Part shown: positions 42,875-52,147 of the stretch, in pieces
How positions within the stretch are numbered: position 1 is the first letter of the stretch
Layout: every line of letters starts with the position of its first letter
Source: Aliiglaciecola sp041538045
GTDB lineage: Bacteria > Pseudomonadota > Gammaproteobacteria > Enterobacterales > Alteromonadaceae
Direction of reading: 5' to 3'
Assembly: GCF_041538045.1 (NCBI RefSeq)
Contig: NZ_JBGOSE010000001.1
Coordinates: forward strand, 682,001 to 746,000
Length of the DNA stretch: 64,000 nucleotides
Translations under genes and position numbers: made by a program
Notes under the pieces: model-generated
Database searches by the model: none
What the model was told of the DNA's origin: nothing
The model's input: only the letters and a program-made list of their open reading frames with translations

Positions 42875-44052
42875 TCTTGTTCTCCCAAAATGTTGTAAAC
42901 GTGGGCTAAATCTTTGTCACCTCGGCCAGATAGGTTCACCACTATAATTGTTTCCTCTTCTGCTTCATCTGCCATATTCAAGGCATGGGCGAGGGCATGG
43001 GAAGACTCAAGGGCGGGAATAATCCCTTCTTTACGGGCAAGCAATTGAAATGCATTTAAGGCTTCATCATCGGTTACAGCTGCGTACTCTGCGCGACCAA
43101 TATCATGTAAATGAGCATGTTGCGGACCCACTGCTGGGTAATCTAAACCTGCAGAAACCGAATAGGACTCTTCAATCTGTCCGTCGCTATCTTGCATGAT
43201 ATAGCTGTAAGCACCGTGTAATACACCTTTGCTACCTGTACAGATGGCCGCGCCGTGATCCGGTGTGTGGATCCCTTTACCAGCAGGCTCTACACCCACT
43301 AAACGTACACTAGGCTCATCAATGAAATCAGCAAACATACCTATGGCATTGGAGCCACCGCCAACACAAGCCACTACTGCATCGGGTAAACGACCCTCTT
43401 TTTCCATAATTTGAGCACGGGTTTCTTCGCCAATCATACGGTGAAATTCACGTACTATGGTAGGGAAAGGGTGAGGTCCGGCAGCAGTGCCGAGCAAATA
43501 ATGGGCTTTGTCGTAAGTGGCTGACCAGTCGCGCATGGCTTCATTAACGGCATCCTTCAAGGTACCTGAACCGGCATTTACGGGAATGACTTCTGCACCC
43601 ATTAAACGCATACGAAACACATTTGGGGCTTGACGTTCTACGTCTTTGGCACCCATGTAAATCCGTGCTTTTAAGCCCATTAGTGCACAGGCTAAGGCCG
43701 TAGCTACGCCGTGCTGACCTGCGCCAGTTTCCGCAATCACTTCGGTTTTGCCCATACGTTTAGTTAAAATCGCTTGTCCCAACACTTGATTGGTTTTATG
43801 GGCTCCGCCGTGTAATAAGTCTTCGCGCTTCAAGTACAGTTTGACCTTAGGATTACTCACCAAATTCTTGGTCAAGGTCATGGAGGTTGGACGACCAGCA
43901 TAGTCTTTTAACAGACCATTAAACTCTTCCACAAAACTAGGATCATTTTGTGCGTCGATAAAGGCTTGCTCGAGTTGATCTAATGCGGGTATGAGCAATT
44001 CTGGTACATACATACCCCCGTACTCGCCAAATTTACTGTCTAAGTGATTCAT
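42871..44052 (-). CDS. trpB: Tryptophan synthase beta chain
   Basis: A 393-residue PLP enzyme joining indole and serine. The PLP Lys86 is in HGGAHKTNQ; GGGSNAIGMF binds the cofactor phosphate. It is separated from trpCF by 77 bases, the largest gap in the operon, where a minor internal promoter could lie. Confidence 0.98.
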   Translation of the reverse strand: MNHLDSKFGEYGGMYVPELLIPALDQLEQAFIDAQNDPSFVEEFNGLLKDYAGRPTSMTLTKNLVSNPKVKLYLKREDLLHGGAHKTNQVLGQAILTKRMGKTEVIAETGAGQHGVATALACALMGLKARIYMGAKDVERQAPNVFRMRLMGAEVIPVNAGSGTLKDAVNEAMRDWSATYDKAHYLLGTAAGPHPFPTIVREFHRMIGEETRAQIMEKEGRLPDAVVACVGGGSNAIGMFADFIDEPSVRLVGVEPAGKGIHTPDHGAAICTGSKGVLHGAYSYIMQDSDGQIEESYSVSAGLDYPAVGPQHAHLHDIGRAEYAAVTDDEALNAFQLLARKEGIIPALESSHALAHALNMADEAEEETIIVVNLSGRGDKDLAHVYNILGEQE

Positions 44053-44129
44053 GTTGCTCTCTTATCTATAATATTTGTTTAACGATTATTTGTCTTTGGG
44101 CTAGTGTTCAACTGGTGTTGAATTAAACT

Positions 44130-45512
44130 TTAATAGCGCCGCAATAGCTCAAATAATTGGCTAATCTTTTGTTGATCTTTAATGCCTGGGGCAGTTTCCA
44201 CCCTTGAGTTAGCATCAAGCCCTAAAACCTTAGTTGCTCGGGCTTGTTGAATGTTTTGAGGACTCAGCCCGCCAGCTAACATCACATTATTGTTATCTGG
44301 TAATTGGGATAACAGTTGCCAATCAAATTGTTGTCCCGTGCCGCCAGATTGCTCGCCCACTTTACAATCAAGTAAAAATCTATCGACTTGTGCTAAATCT
44401 AGCGCAGGTAAAGTATCAGTCACACCAAATGCTTTCCAAATTTCACATTTGCTGTCCAATTGAGTACGTAAGTTATCAATAAAGGTTTGATCCTCGTCGC
44501 CGTGCAATTGTACCGCAGCAAAACTCAATTGATTGGCATATTCCACAATAGTGTCGATGCTTTCATTTACGAATACCCCGACATAATGGAAAGGGATAGC
44601 CTCTACAATTGCCTTTGCTTGCTCAAGGGAGATAGCCCGTGGGGATTTTTCAGCGAAAATTAAACCACCAAAGGTTGCACCACTGCTGGCGATAACTTGG
44701 GCATCTTCCACCTTGGTTATCCCGCAAATTTTGACATCGCCATAAACCAGCTTTTTAACAGCGTTGGTAACATCGTCTTCTTCCATCACAGAACTGCCCA
44801 CCAAAAAGCCATCGACTAGTGGGGCAAGTCTGCGTACATCTTTAGTGGTATAAATTCCCGACTCAGATATTACTACACATTGGTGCTGACTCTGTTTAAT
44901 CAGCGGGACTAAACGTTCAGTTGTGGCTAAGTTGGTGCTTAGGTCCCGTAAATCACGATTATTAATGCCAATGATTTTCGCGCCTAGGGCTAGGGCTCTA
45001 TGTACTTCTTCCTCATTACTGACTTCGGTTAGAACATCGAGTTGATATTGTTCGGCTAGGGCAGCAAGTTGAGCATATTCTTGATCATTGAGCACCGATA
45101 ACATCAGCAATACCGCATCAGCATTATGATGGCGAGCTAAATATATTTGATAAGGGTCGACAAAAAAATCTTTGTTTAATACTGGTTGGCTGACCCGCGC
45201 ACGGACATACTCTAGGTACTCAAACTTACCTTGAAAATACTTTTCATCGGTTAATACTGAAATACATGCAGCGTAGGGGCCGTAGGCGGCAATTATCTCA
45301 TCGAGATTGAAATCGTCTCGGATCAACCCTTTTGAAGGAGAGGCTTTTTTGCATTCAAGTACATAACCGGCATTCGGTTTCGATAGGGCTTGATAAAAGC
45401 TGCGTTCTGAAGGCGTCAACGAATCTTTAAAGGATGACAGTGGCAGATCTAATTTTCGTTGCACCAATTCTTCTCGTTTATTGGCGACTATTTTTTCTAG
45501 TACATTTGCCAC
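44130..45512 (-). CDS. trpCF: Fused indole-3-glycerol phosphate synthase / phosphoribosylanthranilate isomerase
   Basis: A 460-residue bifunctional protein. The synthase half (1 to about 255) has LECKKASPSKG and INNRDL; the isomerase half (about 256-460) begins VKICGITKVEDA and has QLHGDE and LAGGLSPQN. The start is GTG at 45512, immediately after the trpD stop. The fusion is the usual enterobacterial and Alteromonadales form. Confidence 0.97.
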   Translation of the reverse strand: MANVLEKIVANKREELVQRKLDLPLSSFKDSLTPSERSFYQALSKPNAGYVLECKKASPSKGLIRDDFNLDEIIAAYGPYAACISVLTDEKYFQGKFEYLEYVRARVSQPVLNKDFFVDPYQIYLARHHNADAVLLMLSVLNDQEYAQLAALAEQYQLDVLTEVSNEEEVHRALALGAKIIGINNRDLRDLSTNLATTERLVPLIKQSQHQCVVISESGIYTTKDVRRLAPLVDGFLVGSSVMEEDDVTNAVKKLVYGDVKICGITKVEDAQVIASSGATFGGLIFAEKSPRAISLEQAKAIVEAIPFHYVGVFVNESIDTIVEYANQLSFAAVQLHGDEDQTFIDNLRTQLDSKCEIWKAFGVTDTLPALDLAQVDRFLLDCKVGEQSGGTGQQFDWQLLSQLPDNNNVMLAGGLSPQNIQQARATKVLGLDANSRVETAPGIKDQQKISQLFELLRRY

Positions 45513-46541
45513 TTACTGGACTCCTTGTTGACTGATCTCGGCGGCCGTTAAAATGGTATTTAATGACTGTTTGGATTGCATGGCCTCGATTGCCATCTCC
45601 GCACCTTGTTCATAAGTGGATGCTAAACCGGTTAATTTCAACAGTGCGCCCGCATTCATGGCAACGGCCGATTGATGGGCAATCTGACCCTTGCCAGTTA
45701 ATACCGCTTCAATCAATGCCTTATTCTCTTCCGGCTCACCGCCTTTAATACTTTCCAGGGAGTGTTGTTGCAGACCAAAATCAGCTGGGGTTAGCGTATA
45801 TTGATTAATTTCCCCATTTTTGAGCTCTGCTACTTGCGACGGACCGTGCAAAGCTAATTCGTCTAAGCCACTGCCATGGACCACAAGGGCGTGTTCGTAA
45901 CCCAATAATTTTAAGGTTTTAGCAAATGGCATTACCCATTCTGGGGCGTACACTCCAATCATCATATGAGTTGGTTTGCCAGGATTTGCTAAGGGGCCAA
46001 GTAAATTAAACAAAGTCCGAGTTTTTAAGGTGGTTCTGACTGGCATCGCGAATTTAATTCCAGCATGGTAATTGGGGGCAAACAAGAAACATAAATTTGC
46101 TTCATCTAGGCAGTTTCTTGCTGTTTGCGCACTCATGCTGAGATCCATACCAAATTCTCGAAACAAGTCAGCGGAACCTGATTTGCTCGAGACACTGCGA
46201 TTGCCATGTTTTGCCACTTTGACACCACAACTCGCGGCGACTATGGCTGCTGCCGAGGAAATGTTGATGGTGTTGTGGCCATCTCCTCCGGTTCCCACAA
46301 TATCTGCAAAGGGATAATCGGGACGAGGGAAGGGCGCTGCATTATTGATTAACGCCGCTGCTGCACCTGCAATTTCCGCAGGTTTTTCACCTTTTATCTT
46401 CAGGGCAGTTAACATGGATGAGATGACGATGTCATTTAATTCACCTTTCACCACCATTGAAAATAAGGCTTCGCAATCTTGCTGTGATAAATCCTGACCT
46501 AGGTATAACGATTCCAAATGGGAAAGAGTATTGATAGTCAT
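45513..46541 (-). CDS. trpD: Anthranilate phosphoribosyltransferase
   Basis: A 342-residue enzyme, separate from trpG. It has the phosphate-binding GTGGDGHNTINIS and KHGNRSVSSKSGSAD motifs. It is two bases behind trpG and abuts trpCF. Confidence 0.98.
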   Translation of the reverse strand: MTINTLSHLESLYLGQDLSQQDCEALFSMVVKGELNDIVISSMLTALKIKGEKPAEIAGAAAALINNAAPFPRPDYPFADIVGTGGDGHNTINISSAAAIVAASCGVKVAKHGNRSVSSKSGSADLFREFGMDLSMSAQTARNCLDEANLCFLFAPNYHAGIKFAMPVRTTLKTRTLFNLLGPLANPGKPTHMMIGVYAPEWVMPFAKTLKLLGYEHALVVHGSGLDELALHGPSQVAELKNGEINQYTLTPADFGLQQHSLESIKGGEPEENKALIEAVLTGKGQIAHQSAVAMNAGALLKLTGLASTYEQGAEMAIEAMQSKQSLNTILTAAEISQQGVQ

Positions 46542-46543
46542 GT

Positions 46544-47146
46544 TTATGCCTTTTGCGTTAAATAACGAATGCTTTGTTCAAGAAGTTGGCTGCCATGGGA
46601 TGTCAAAATGGATTCAGGATGAAATTGAAACCCCAACATTCTATCGGCAGGATGATACACACACATGGGAATACCTTCAAAGTTGGCAATGACATTTAAT
46701 TCACTAGGAATATCACTCACCACTAAAGAATGATAACGCGCCACTGGCAATGGGTTAGATAAGCCTGAAAACAGGGCACTATTGTCATGCTCAATATAAG
46801 AGGCTTTGCCATGCATCACTTGTTCGGCACGAATAACGTTTCCGCCGTAGGATTTCACAATGGCTTGGTGGCCCAAACAAATACCTAACACTGGGAATTG
46901 GCCTTTTATCAGCTCAATCAGCTCCAGCAAACAGCCAGCTTGTGATGGTTCACCTGGCCCTGGCGACAACAGTAATAGTACTTCTGAATCTTGGTTTTTT
47001 TGCTGTATTTGTGAATAGATCATTTGTGCCGAAACTGAGTTTCGATAAATTATTAAATCCATTCCCATACATCGAAGTTCATCAACTAGGTTGTAGGTAA
47101 AAGAATCATAATTATCGAGTAGGAACACACTTATTGGACGGCTCAT
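46544..47146 (-). CDS. trpG: Anthranilate synthase glutaminase component
   Basis: A 200-residue class I amidotransferase: DNYDSFTYNLVD, PGPGEPSQAG, nucleophile Cys in GICLGHQAI and His-Glu in FHPESI. It supplies ammonia to TrpE. Its start overlaps the trpE stop by four bases. Confidence 0.97.
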   Translation of the reverse strand: MSRPISVFLLDNYDSFTYNLVDELRCMGMDLIIYRNSVSAQMIYSQIQQKNQDSEVLLLLSPGPGEPSQAGCLLELIELIKGQFPVLGICLGHQAIVKSYGGNVIRAEQVMHGKASYIEHDNSALFSGLSNPLPVARYHSLVVSDIPSELNVIANFEGIPMCVYHPADRMLGFQFHPESILTSHGSQLLEQSIRYLTQKA

Positions 47147-48741
47147 AAATTCTTCTCCTTAGCATGGGCACTTACAATCGCAGTAATCACCGCTTGTGCT
47201 TTGCCTCGGGTTTCGTCAGCCTCAGATTGAGGATCTGAGTCGTAAACCACGCCAGCTCCGGCCTGAATGTAGGCAATGTCATTTTCAACAAATGCTGAAC
47301 GAATGACGATACAGGTATCCATGTCGCCATTGCCATTGATATAACCGACTGCACCGCCGTAGCTGCCCCTGCGCTTTTTCTCTACTTTGCGTATTAGTGA
47401 AGCGGCACTGACTTTAGGCGCACCAACAAGCGTGCCCATATTCATGCAGGCTGCATAGGCGTGCAGGGCATCTAAGTCGTCTCTTAATTGGCCTACCACA
47501 CGACTAACTAAATGCATAACATGGGAATATCGGTCAACTTTAAGCAAGTCTTTTACAAAGCGCGTACCGGGTTTGGAAACTTTGGCTACGTCATTTCGCG
47601 CTAAGTCCACAAGCATCAAATGTTCGGCTTTTTCTTTTTGGTCTTCACGCAGATTAAGTTCAATGCGACTATCTAAATCCACATTAATACTACCATCGGC
47701 ATGTTTGCCCCTTGGGCGAGTGCCCGCTATGGGATAAATCTCAATCTGATTGCTGTGTTTATCGTATTTTAAAGCGGACTCTGGTGAGGCTCCAAACATA
47801 CAAAAATCATCATCTTGCAAGAAAAACATATAGGGACTTGGATTTTGTATCTTTAAATTTGCATAGGCAGCGTAGGGGGCAGTGCAGGGTAATTTGAAGG
47901 TGCGCGAAGGAACAACTTGGAAAATATCTCCAGCCAATATATGTTCTTTAAGATTCAATACATCTTGTTTGTATTCTTCATCTGATTTATCCACTTCCAA
48001 CTGCATGTCAGCAACTGTGGGGGCTGCTTGAACCGACTGCGGGTCGAGTTGTTTTAAATGGCTAATGGTTTCTTCTAATTGTTGACTGACAGAAAAGTAG
48101 CTACTGCTTACATTTTTGCCACTAAAAACGGTACTGACAACTTCTGTGGTTTGCAGTTGATGGTCGATAACCAATAAAGATTGGGCTAGATAAAACACGA
48201 AGTTGGGACAGGTGTTTTCGCTATCAGGCACATCCGGTAAGGTTTCAAAGCTGGCCAATAAGTCGTAAGCAAACACGCCACCTAGGAACAAATTTTGTGG
48301 GTGTTGGCGCAAACATTGAATATTTTTGACGATTAAGCGCAGCGCATCAAACACCGCTGGTGCTTTTAATCGGGCATCTTCATCAAGATTTGCATCGGGT
48401 ATGGAAAAGATCAATGTAAGAGCGTTATTTTTGGCGTCTGGCGTGGCGATTACACCATCAGGAAGGTGTTCTTCAAACAATGGCAACACAGAGGCCCCAT
48501 TGTCGTTTAGCCCTTGAATGAGTACGGTATGACCATGACAAGTTAACTTTAGGGCTGCATCGAGCAAGATTAAACTCTTTAAATTATCCTTGCTGTCAAT
48601 TTCCGCAGACTCAAGTAATAACGTATTTGTTTTAGTTTTACATAGTTGCTTATAGGCGCTGAGTGGATCGGCTACATAAGGACCATGTTTAACAATGGTT
48701 TCGGCAATTCCAGGTTTTTCACTTAGTTGAGTTAAACTCAT
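47143..48741 (-). CDS. trpE: Anthranilate synthase component I
   Basis: A 532-residue chorismate-using enzyme. The tryptophan feedback site LLES (42-45) is intact, and the active-site segments PSPYMFF, GASPES, PIAGTRPRG and GSYGGAVGYI are present. It is the first structural gene after the attenuator. Confidence 0.98.
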   Translation of the reverse strand: MSLTQLSEKPGIAETIVKHGPYVADPLSAYKQLCKTKTNTLLLESAEIDSKDNLKSLILLDAALKLTCHGHTVLIQGLNDNGASVLPLFEEHLPDGVIATPDAKNNALTLIFSIPDANLDEDARLKAPAVFDALRLIVKNIQCLRQHPQNLFLGGVFAYDLLASFETLPDVPDSENTCPNFVFYLAQSLLVIDHQLQTTEVVSTVFSGKNVSSSYFSVSQQLEETISHLKQLDPQSVQAAPTVADMQLEVDKSDEEYKQDVLNLKEHILAGDIFQVVPSRTFKLPCTAPYAAYANLKIQNPSPYMFFLQDDDFCMFGASPESALKYDKHSNQIEIYPIAGTRPRGKHADGSINVDLDSRIELNLREDQKEKAEHLMLVDLARNDVAKVSKPGTRFVKDLLKVDRYSHVMHLVSRVVGQLRDDLDALHAYAACMNMGTLVGAPKVSAASLIRKVEKKRRGSYGGAVGYINGNGDMDTCIVIRSAFVENDIAYIQAGAGVVYDSDPQSEADETRGKAQAVITAIVSAHAKEKNL

Positions 48742-48793
48742 GTTTTACGTCTCAAGTTTGATTTTAATGTTAACGCGTTTGCGGGCAGATACG

Positions 48794-48873
48794 AAAAAGG
48801 CCCGATAAACGGGCCTCTTAATAATTATTTGTTACACACAAACACTCACAGCCCGCTAGTTAGGGATGTGCCA
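48794..48873 (-). promoter_or_regulatory. trp attenuator
   Basis: Read on minus. The terminator is GGCCCG/CGGGCC with a TTTTT run (48794-48815). The antiterminator is CGGGC (48851-48855) pairing with GCCCG of the terminator's left arm. The pause hairpin joins CACATCCC, right after the Trp codons, with GGGCTGTG. The three alternative stems match the classic ribosome-stalling design. Confidence 0.9.
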
Positions 48874-48915
48874 CCACCAGATTTTACTATTTGTGGAAAA
48901 AGTTGTATGTGTCAT
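48856..48915 (-). CDS. trpL: trp operon leader peptide TrpL
   Basis: A 19-residue frame from ATG at 48915 to TAG at 48856-48858 with three consecutive Trp codons (48871-48879) near its end, followed by His-Ile-Pro-Asn. Stalling at these codons when charged tRNA-Trp is scarce would favour the antiterminator and transcription of trpE onward. The ribosome site is weak. Confidence 0.9.
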   Translation of the reverse strand: MTHTTFSTNSKIWWWHIPN

Positions 48916-48962
48916 TTGTCTTATTTCACTCTGTAAACAATCATTTCGCCTGAATTAAGGCT

Positions 48963-48992
48963 ATTATGGGTCTTTTTTAGGGATTTAATCAA
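48963..48992 (-). promoter_or_regulatory. trp operon promoter
   Basis: Read on minus: TTGATT (48987-48992), 18-base spacer, CATAAT (48963-48968), about 48 bases ahead of trpL. I saw no clear TrpR operator over it. Confidence 0.65.
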
Positions 48993-49021
48993 CTCCCAAG
49001 GGATTTAACCTGAATATTTTT

Positions 49022-49046
49022 TGACGTTTAACATATAATAACGTCA
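49022..49046. promoter_or_regulatory. Inverted repeat over a -10 element upstream of rnm
   Basis: TGACGTT (49022-49028) and AACGTCA (49040-49046) are exact arms, and a TATAAT (49034-49039) lies between them. A regulator bound here would cover the likely rnm promoter. Confidence 0.5.
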
Positions 49047-49143
49047 GTACCCTTATAGAAGAAAACAATTCGCTCGTTGTGTCAATACATCGAACGATAA
49101 AAAGTTTTAAATTGCCCAATTAAAGCGTTATAAGATAGAAGCC

Positions 49144-49989
49144 ATGAAAATAGATTTGCACTGCCACAGTAGTTATTCAGATGGTCGACTGACTCCCCAA
49201 GAGCTGTTAGATCGAGCTCACAACATGCAAGTGGATGTGTTGGCATTAACTGATCATGATACCGTTGCAGGTATTCAAGAACTAAAACATTATCAACAAC
49301 AATGTAAACGGCAACTAACTGTGATTGCTGGTGTTGAGTTGTCAACTAGCTGGCATGGTTTTGACATTCATATAGTTGGTTTGAATGTGAATGATAAAGA
49401 CGCGGTGTTTCTATCGCGATTAAACAATCAAAGTCAACGCCGAGAGCTGCGAGGACAAAAAATCGCCCATAAATTAGACAAGGCGGGTGTACCAGGTGTA
49501 TACGAAGTTGCGAAACGTCTTGCTGGAGTGGGACAAATCACCCGAGCCCACTTTGCCCAAGCATTAGTTAAACTAAATGCTGTATCGAGCCTGGATGATG
49601 CCTTTAAAAAGTATTTAGGTAAGGGTAAAAAAGCCCATGTTAAACCAGAGTGGATAACTATTCCTGAAGCAGTGACCTGGATTCAAGAAGCCGGAGGACA
49701 AGCTGTTTTAGCCCATCCTGGTCATTACGATATGACCGCAAAGTGGTTACGTCGGTTAGTGGCAGAATTTAGTGAAGCTGGCGGTGACGGAATTGAAGCC
49801 AATCATATGCATTTAGCTGCGGCTAAAAGAGAATTGCTGGTGGAACTAGCTATTGAGCATCAACTATTAGCGTCTACCGGTTCAGATTTCCATTATCCAA
49901 GCCGTTGGTCCGAGTTAGGTAAAAGTTTAGCCATTTCAGAGCGTTTAACCCCTGTGTGGCATGACTGGAAAAATATTCCAGAAAGATAG
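49144..49989 (+). CDS. rnm: PHP-domain 5'-3' exoribonuclease Rnm (RNase AM, YciV)
   Basis: A 281-residue PHP phosphoesterase: metal motif DLHCHSSYSDG, ALTDHDTV, Glu in GVELS, VLAHPGHY and GSDFHYP. E. coli RNase AM trims rRNA 5' ends and sits in the same place, divergent from trpL and before yciO. Confidence 0.95.
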   Translation: MKIDLHCHSSYSDGRLTPQELLDRAHNMQVDVLALTDHDTVAGIQELKHYQQQCKRQLTVIAGVELSTSWHGFDIHIVGLNVNDKDAVFLSRLNNQSQRRELRGQKIAHKLDKAGVPGVYEVAKRLAGVGQITRAHFAQALVKLNAVSSLDDAFKKYLGKGKKAHVKPEWITIPEAVTWIQEAGGQAVLAHPGHYDMTAKWLRRLVAEFSEAGGDGIEANHMHLAAAKRELLVELAIEHQLLASTGSDFHYPSRWSELGKSLAISERLTPVWHDWKNIPER

Positions 49990-50017
49990 TCGTAAATTAG
50001 TAGAGTAACGGAAACTT

Positions 50018-50638
50018 ATGAGCCAGTATTTTTATGTACATCCCGATAATCCTCAGCAACGGTTATTACGCCAAGCCTGTGAAATTATTCGTTCCGGTGG
50101 AGTGATAGTTTATCCCACTGATTCTGGTTATGCCATTGGTTGCCAAATGGAAGACAAGTCTGCCCTTGAGCAAATTTGTCGTATACGGCAAATTGGCAAA
50201 CAACATAATTTCACACTCATGTGTCGTGATATGTCTGAGCTGTCGAATTATGCTCGGGTAGACAATACCGCCTTTCGATTAATTAAAAATAACACCCCTG
50301 GGCCCTATACTTTTATCCTAAAAGCGACAAAAGAAGTGCCGAAGCGCTTACAGAATCCAAAACGAAAAACCATCGGTATTCGGGTGCCCGATAACATTAT
50401 CGCGTTACAATTGCTGGAAGAGTTAGACGAACCCTTGATGTCGACCACTTTAATTTTACCTGGCGAAACCCAAGCTGAATTTGATCCCGATGATATTAGA
50501 GACAAATTAGAACGTCAGGTGGAGTTAATTATTAATGGTGGTTACTTAGGTGAGCAACCTACCAGTGTCATCGACATGTCTGAAGGCGGAATTGATATTA
50601 TTCGTGAAGGCAGTGGCGACACTAGCGTGTTTGGTTAA
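50018..50638 (+). CDS. yciO: YciO (Sua5/YrdC-family) protein
   Basis: A 206-residue protein with the Sua5/TsaC fold: VIVYPTDSGYAIGCQ, KQHNFTLMCRD, GPYTFIL and the ATP-binding KRKTIGIRVPD. YciO is a paralogue of the threonylcarbamoyl-AMP synthase TsaC with weak or uncertain activity. It follows rnm by 28 bases. Confidence 0.94.
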   Translation: MSQYFYVHPDNPQQRLLRQACEIIRSGGVIVYPTDSGYAIGCQMEDKSALEQICRIRQIGKQHNFTLMCRDMSELSNYARVDNTAFRLIKNNTPGPYTFILKATKEVPKRLQNPKRKTIGIRVPDNIIALQLLEELDEPLMSTTLILPGETQAEFDPDDIRDKLERQVELIINGGYLGEQPTSVIDMSEGGIDIIREGSGDTSVFG

Positions 50639-50651
50639 GTCGAATTAACCC

Positions 50652-51491
50652 ATGACCCAAGAGTCAACACCAAACAAGCGTCCCATTCAACAACCATTGC
50701 CACTTGCCTTTGTGAATGGCGAGGCGATGATTGAAAAACCGGAAGATTTGTATATTCCACCAGATGCGTTAGAGGTTATTTTAGAGGCATTTGAAGGGCC
50801 ACTCGACTTACTCTTGTATTTAATACGCAAACAAAAATTCGATATCGTTAATTTGCCGATATTACAAATTACCCAACAATACATGGACTATGTTGAGGTA
50901 ATGAAAGAAATTAGGTTAGAGCTAGCCGCAGAATATTTATTGATGGCGGCCATTTTAGCTGAAGTGAAATCGAGACTATTATTACCTAAGCGAGCGGATG
51001 CTGATGAGGATGAAGACGATCCCAGAGCAGAATTGATACGGCGTTTGCAGGAATATGAAGCGATAAAATTAGCAGCGCAAGAAATGGATGCGTTACCGCG
51101 AATGGAAAGGGATCTATTTAGTGCCAGTGCCGAGCCCAACGAGCAAATAGCACCGATTAAAATACAGCCAGAAGTCAGTCTGCAAGAACTAGCACTGGCG
51201 TTTCAATCGGTGATGAAAAGAGCGAAAGCCTTTGAGCATCATCAAATTGAACGAGAAGTGTTGTCGACCCGGGAGCGTATGAGCAGAATTTTAGAATTGT
51301 TAAATAAAAACAATTTTCTTGGTTTCGAGACCTTATTCTTAGTCTCCGAAGGTAAAGCTGGAGTGGTGGTGACTTTCTTAGCTATTTTAGAGCTGGTAAA
51401 AGAAAGTTTGGTAGAATTGGTGCAAGCACAACCCTATAGTCAGATACATCTAAAGCTACGAGAAACAGAAGAGGATGCATGGCAAGGTTAA
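50652..51491 (+). CDS. scpA: Segregation and condensation protein A
   Basis: A 279-residue kleisin with FEGPLDLLLYLIRKQKFDI at the N-terminus (about 45-65), a variable middle and a C-terminal winged helix. With ScpB it bridges the SMC or MukB-like ring for chromosome compaction. It follows yciO by 13 bases and overlaps scpB by 13. Confidence 0.96.
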   Translation: MTQESTPNKRPIQQPLPLAFVNGEAMIEKPEDLYIPPDALEVILEAFEGPLDLLLYLIRKQKFDIVNLPILQITQQYMDYVEVMKEIRLELAAEYLLMAAILAEVKSRLLLPKRADADEDEDDPRAELIRRLQEYEAIKLAAQEMDALPRMERDLFSASAEPNEQIAPIKIQPEVSLQELALAFQSVMKRAKAFEHHQIEREVLSTRERMSRILELLNKNNFLGFETLFLVSEGKAGVVVTFLAILELVKESLVELVQAQPYSQIHLKLRETEEDAWQG

Positions 51492-52147
51492 CCGACGAAC
51501 AATTGAAACAAATTGTTGAAGCAGCCATTTTTGTTGCCGACCAGCCATTGAGCAAGGAAAAGTTGCAAACCACGGTACTGGATGGTTTGAGAGTGTCTAA
51601 CAAAAAGCTAGATGCTGCCCTTGCTGAGTTAACCTTGGATTATGCGCCTCGCGGTATTCAACTGATTGAAGTGGCATCGGGTTTTCGCTTTCAATCGCTG
51701 GATAGTTTGAGTCCATGGCTGAGTAAATTATGGCAAGAACAAGCCCCTCGATATTCACGTGCGCTTTTGGAAACACTGTCTTTAATTGCCTATCGACAAC
51801 CTATCACCCGAGGGGAGATAGAAGATGTGCGTGGGGTGTCAGTGAGTAGTCATATTATTAAGACCTTAACTGAAAGGGAGTGGATTAAAGTGGTTGGTCA
51901 TAAAGAAGTGCCAGGTCGACCTTCGCTCTATGCGACCACAAAAGAATTTTTAGATTATTTTGGGGTGAAAAGCTTAGCTGATTTGCCTCCCATGAAAAGT
52001 ATTGACGTGCTTCCTGAATTGGAGCAGAAACAACAAGATGAACAGCGACTAAAAGCGGTGGCTGAACAAATGAAATCAGATACAGTGTCTCAAGATTCAG
52101 CACCAAATTTGGCTGACCTAGGACCCAATAAAGAGCAATTACATTAA
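51479..52147 (+). CDS. scpB: Segregation and condensation protein B
   Basis: A 222-residue protein with two winged-helix domains (about 5-160; ALLETLSLIAYRQPITRGEIEDVRGV) and a charged tail. It binds ScpA as a dimer. Its stop shares a base with the rluB start. Confidence 0.96.
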   Translation: MARLTDEQLKQIVEAAIFVADQPLSKEKLQTTVLDGLRVSNKKLDAALAELTLDYAPRGIQLIEVASGFRFQSLDSLSPWLSKLWQEQAPRYSRALLETLSLIAYRQPITRGEIEDVRGVSVSSHIIKTLTEREWIKVVGHKEVPGRPSLYATTKEFLDYFGVKSLADLPPMKSIDVLPELEQKQQDEQRLKAVAEQMKSDTVSQDSAPNLADLGPNKEQLH

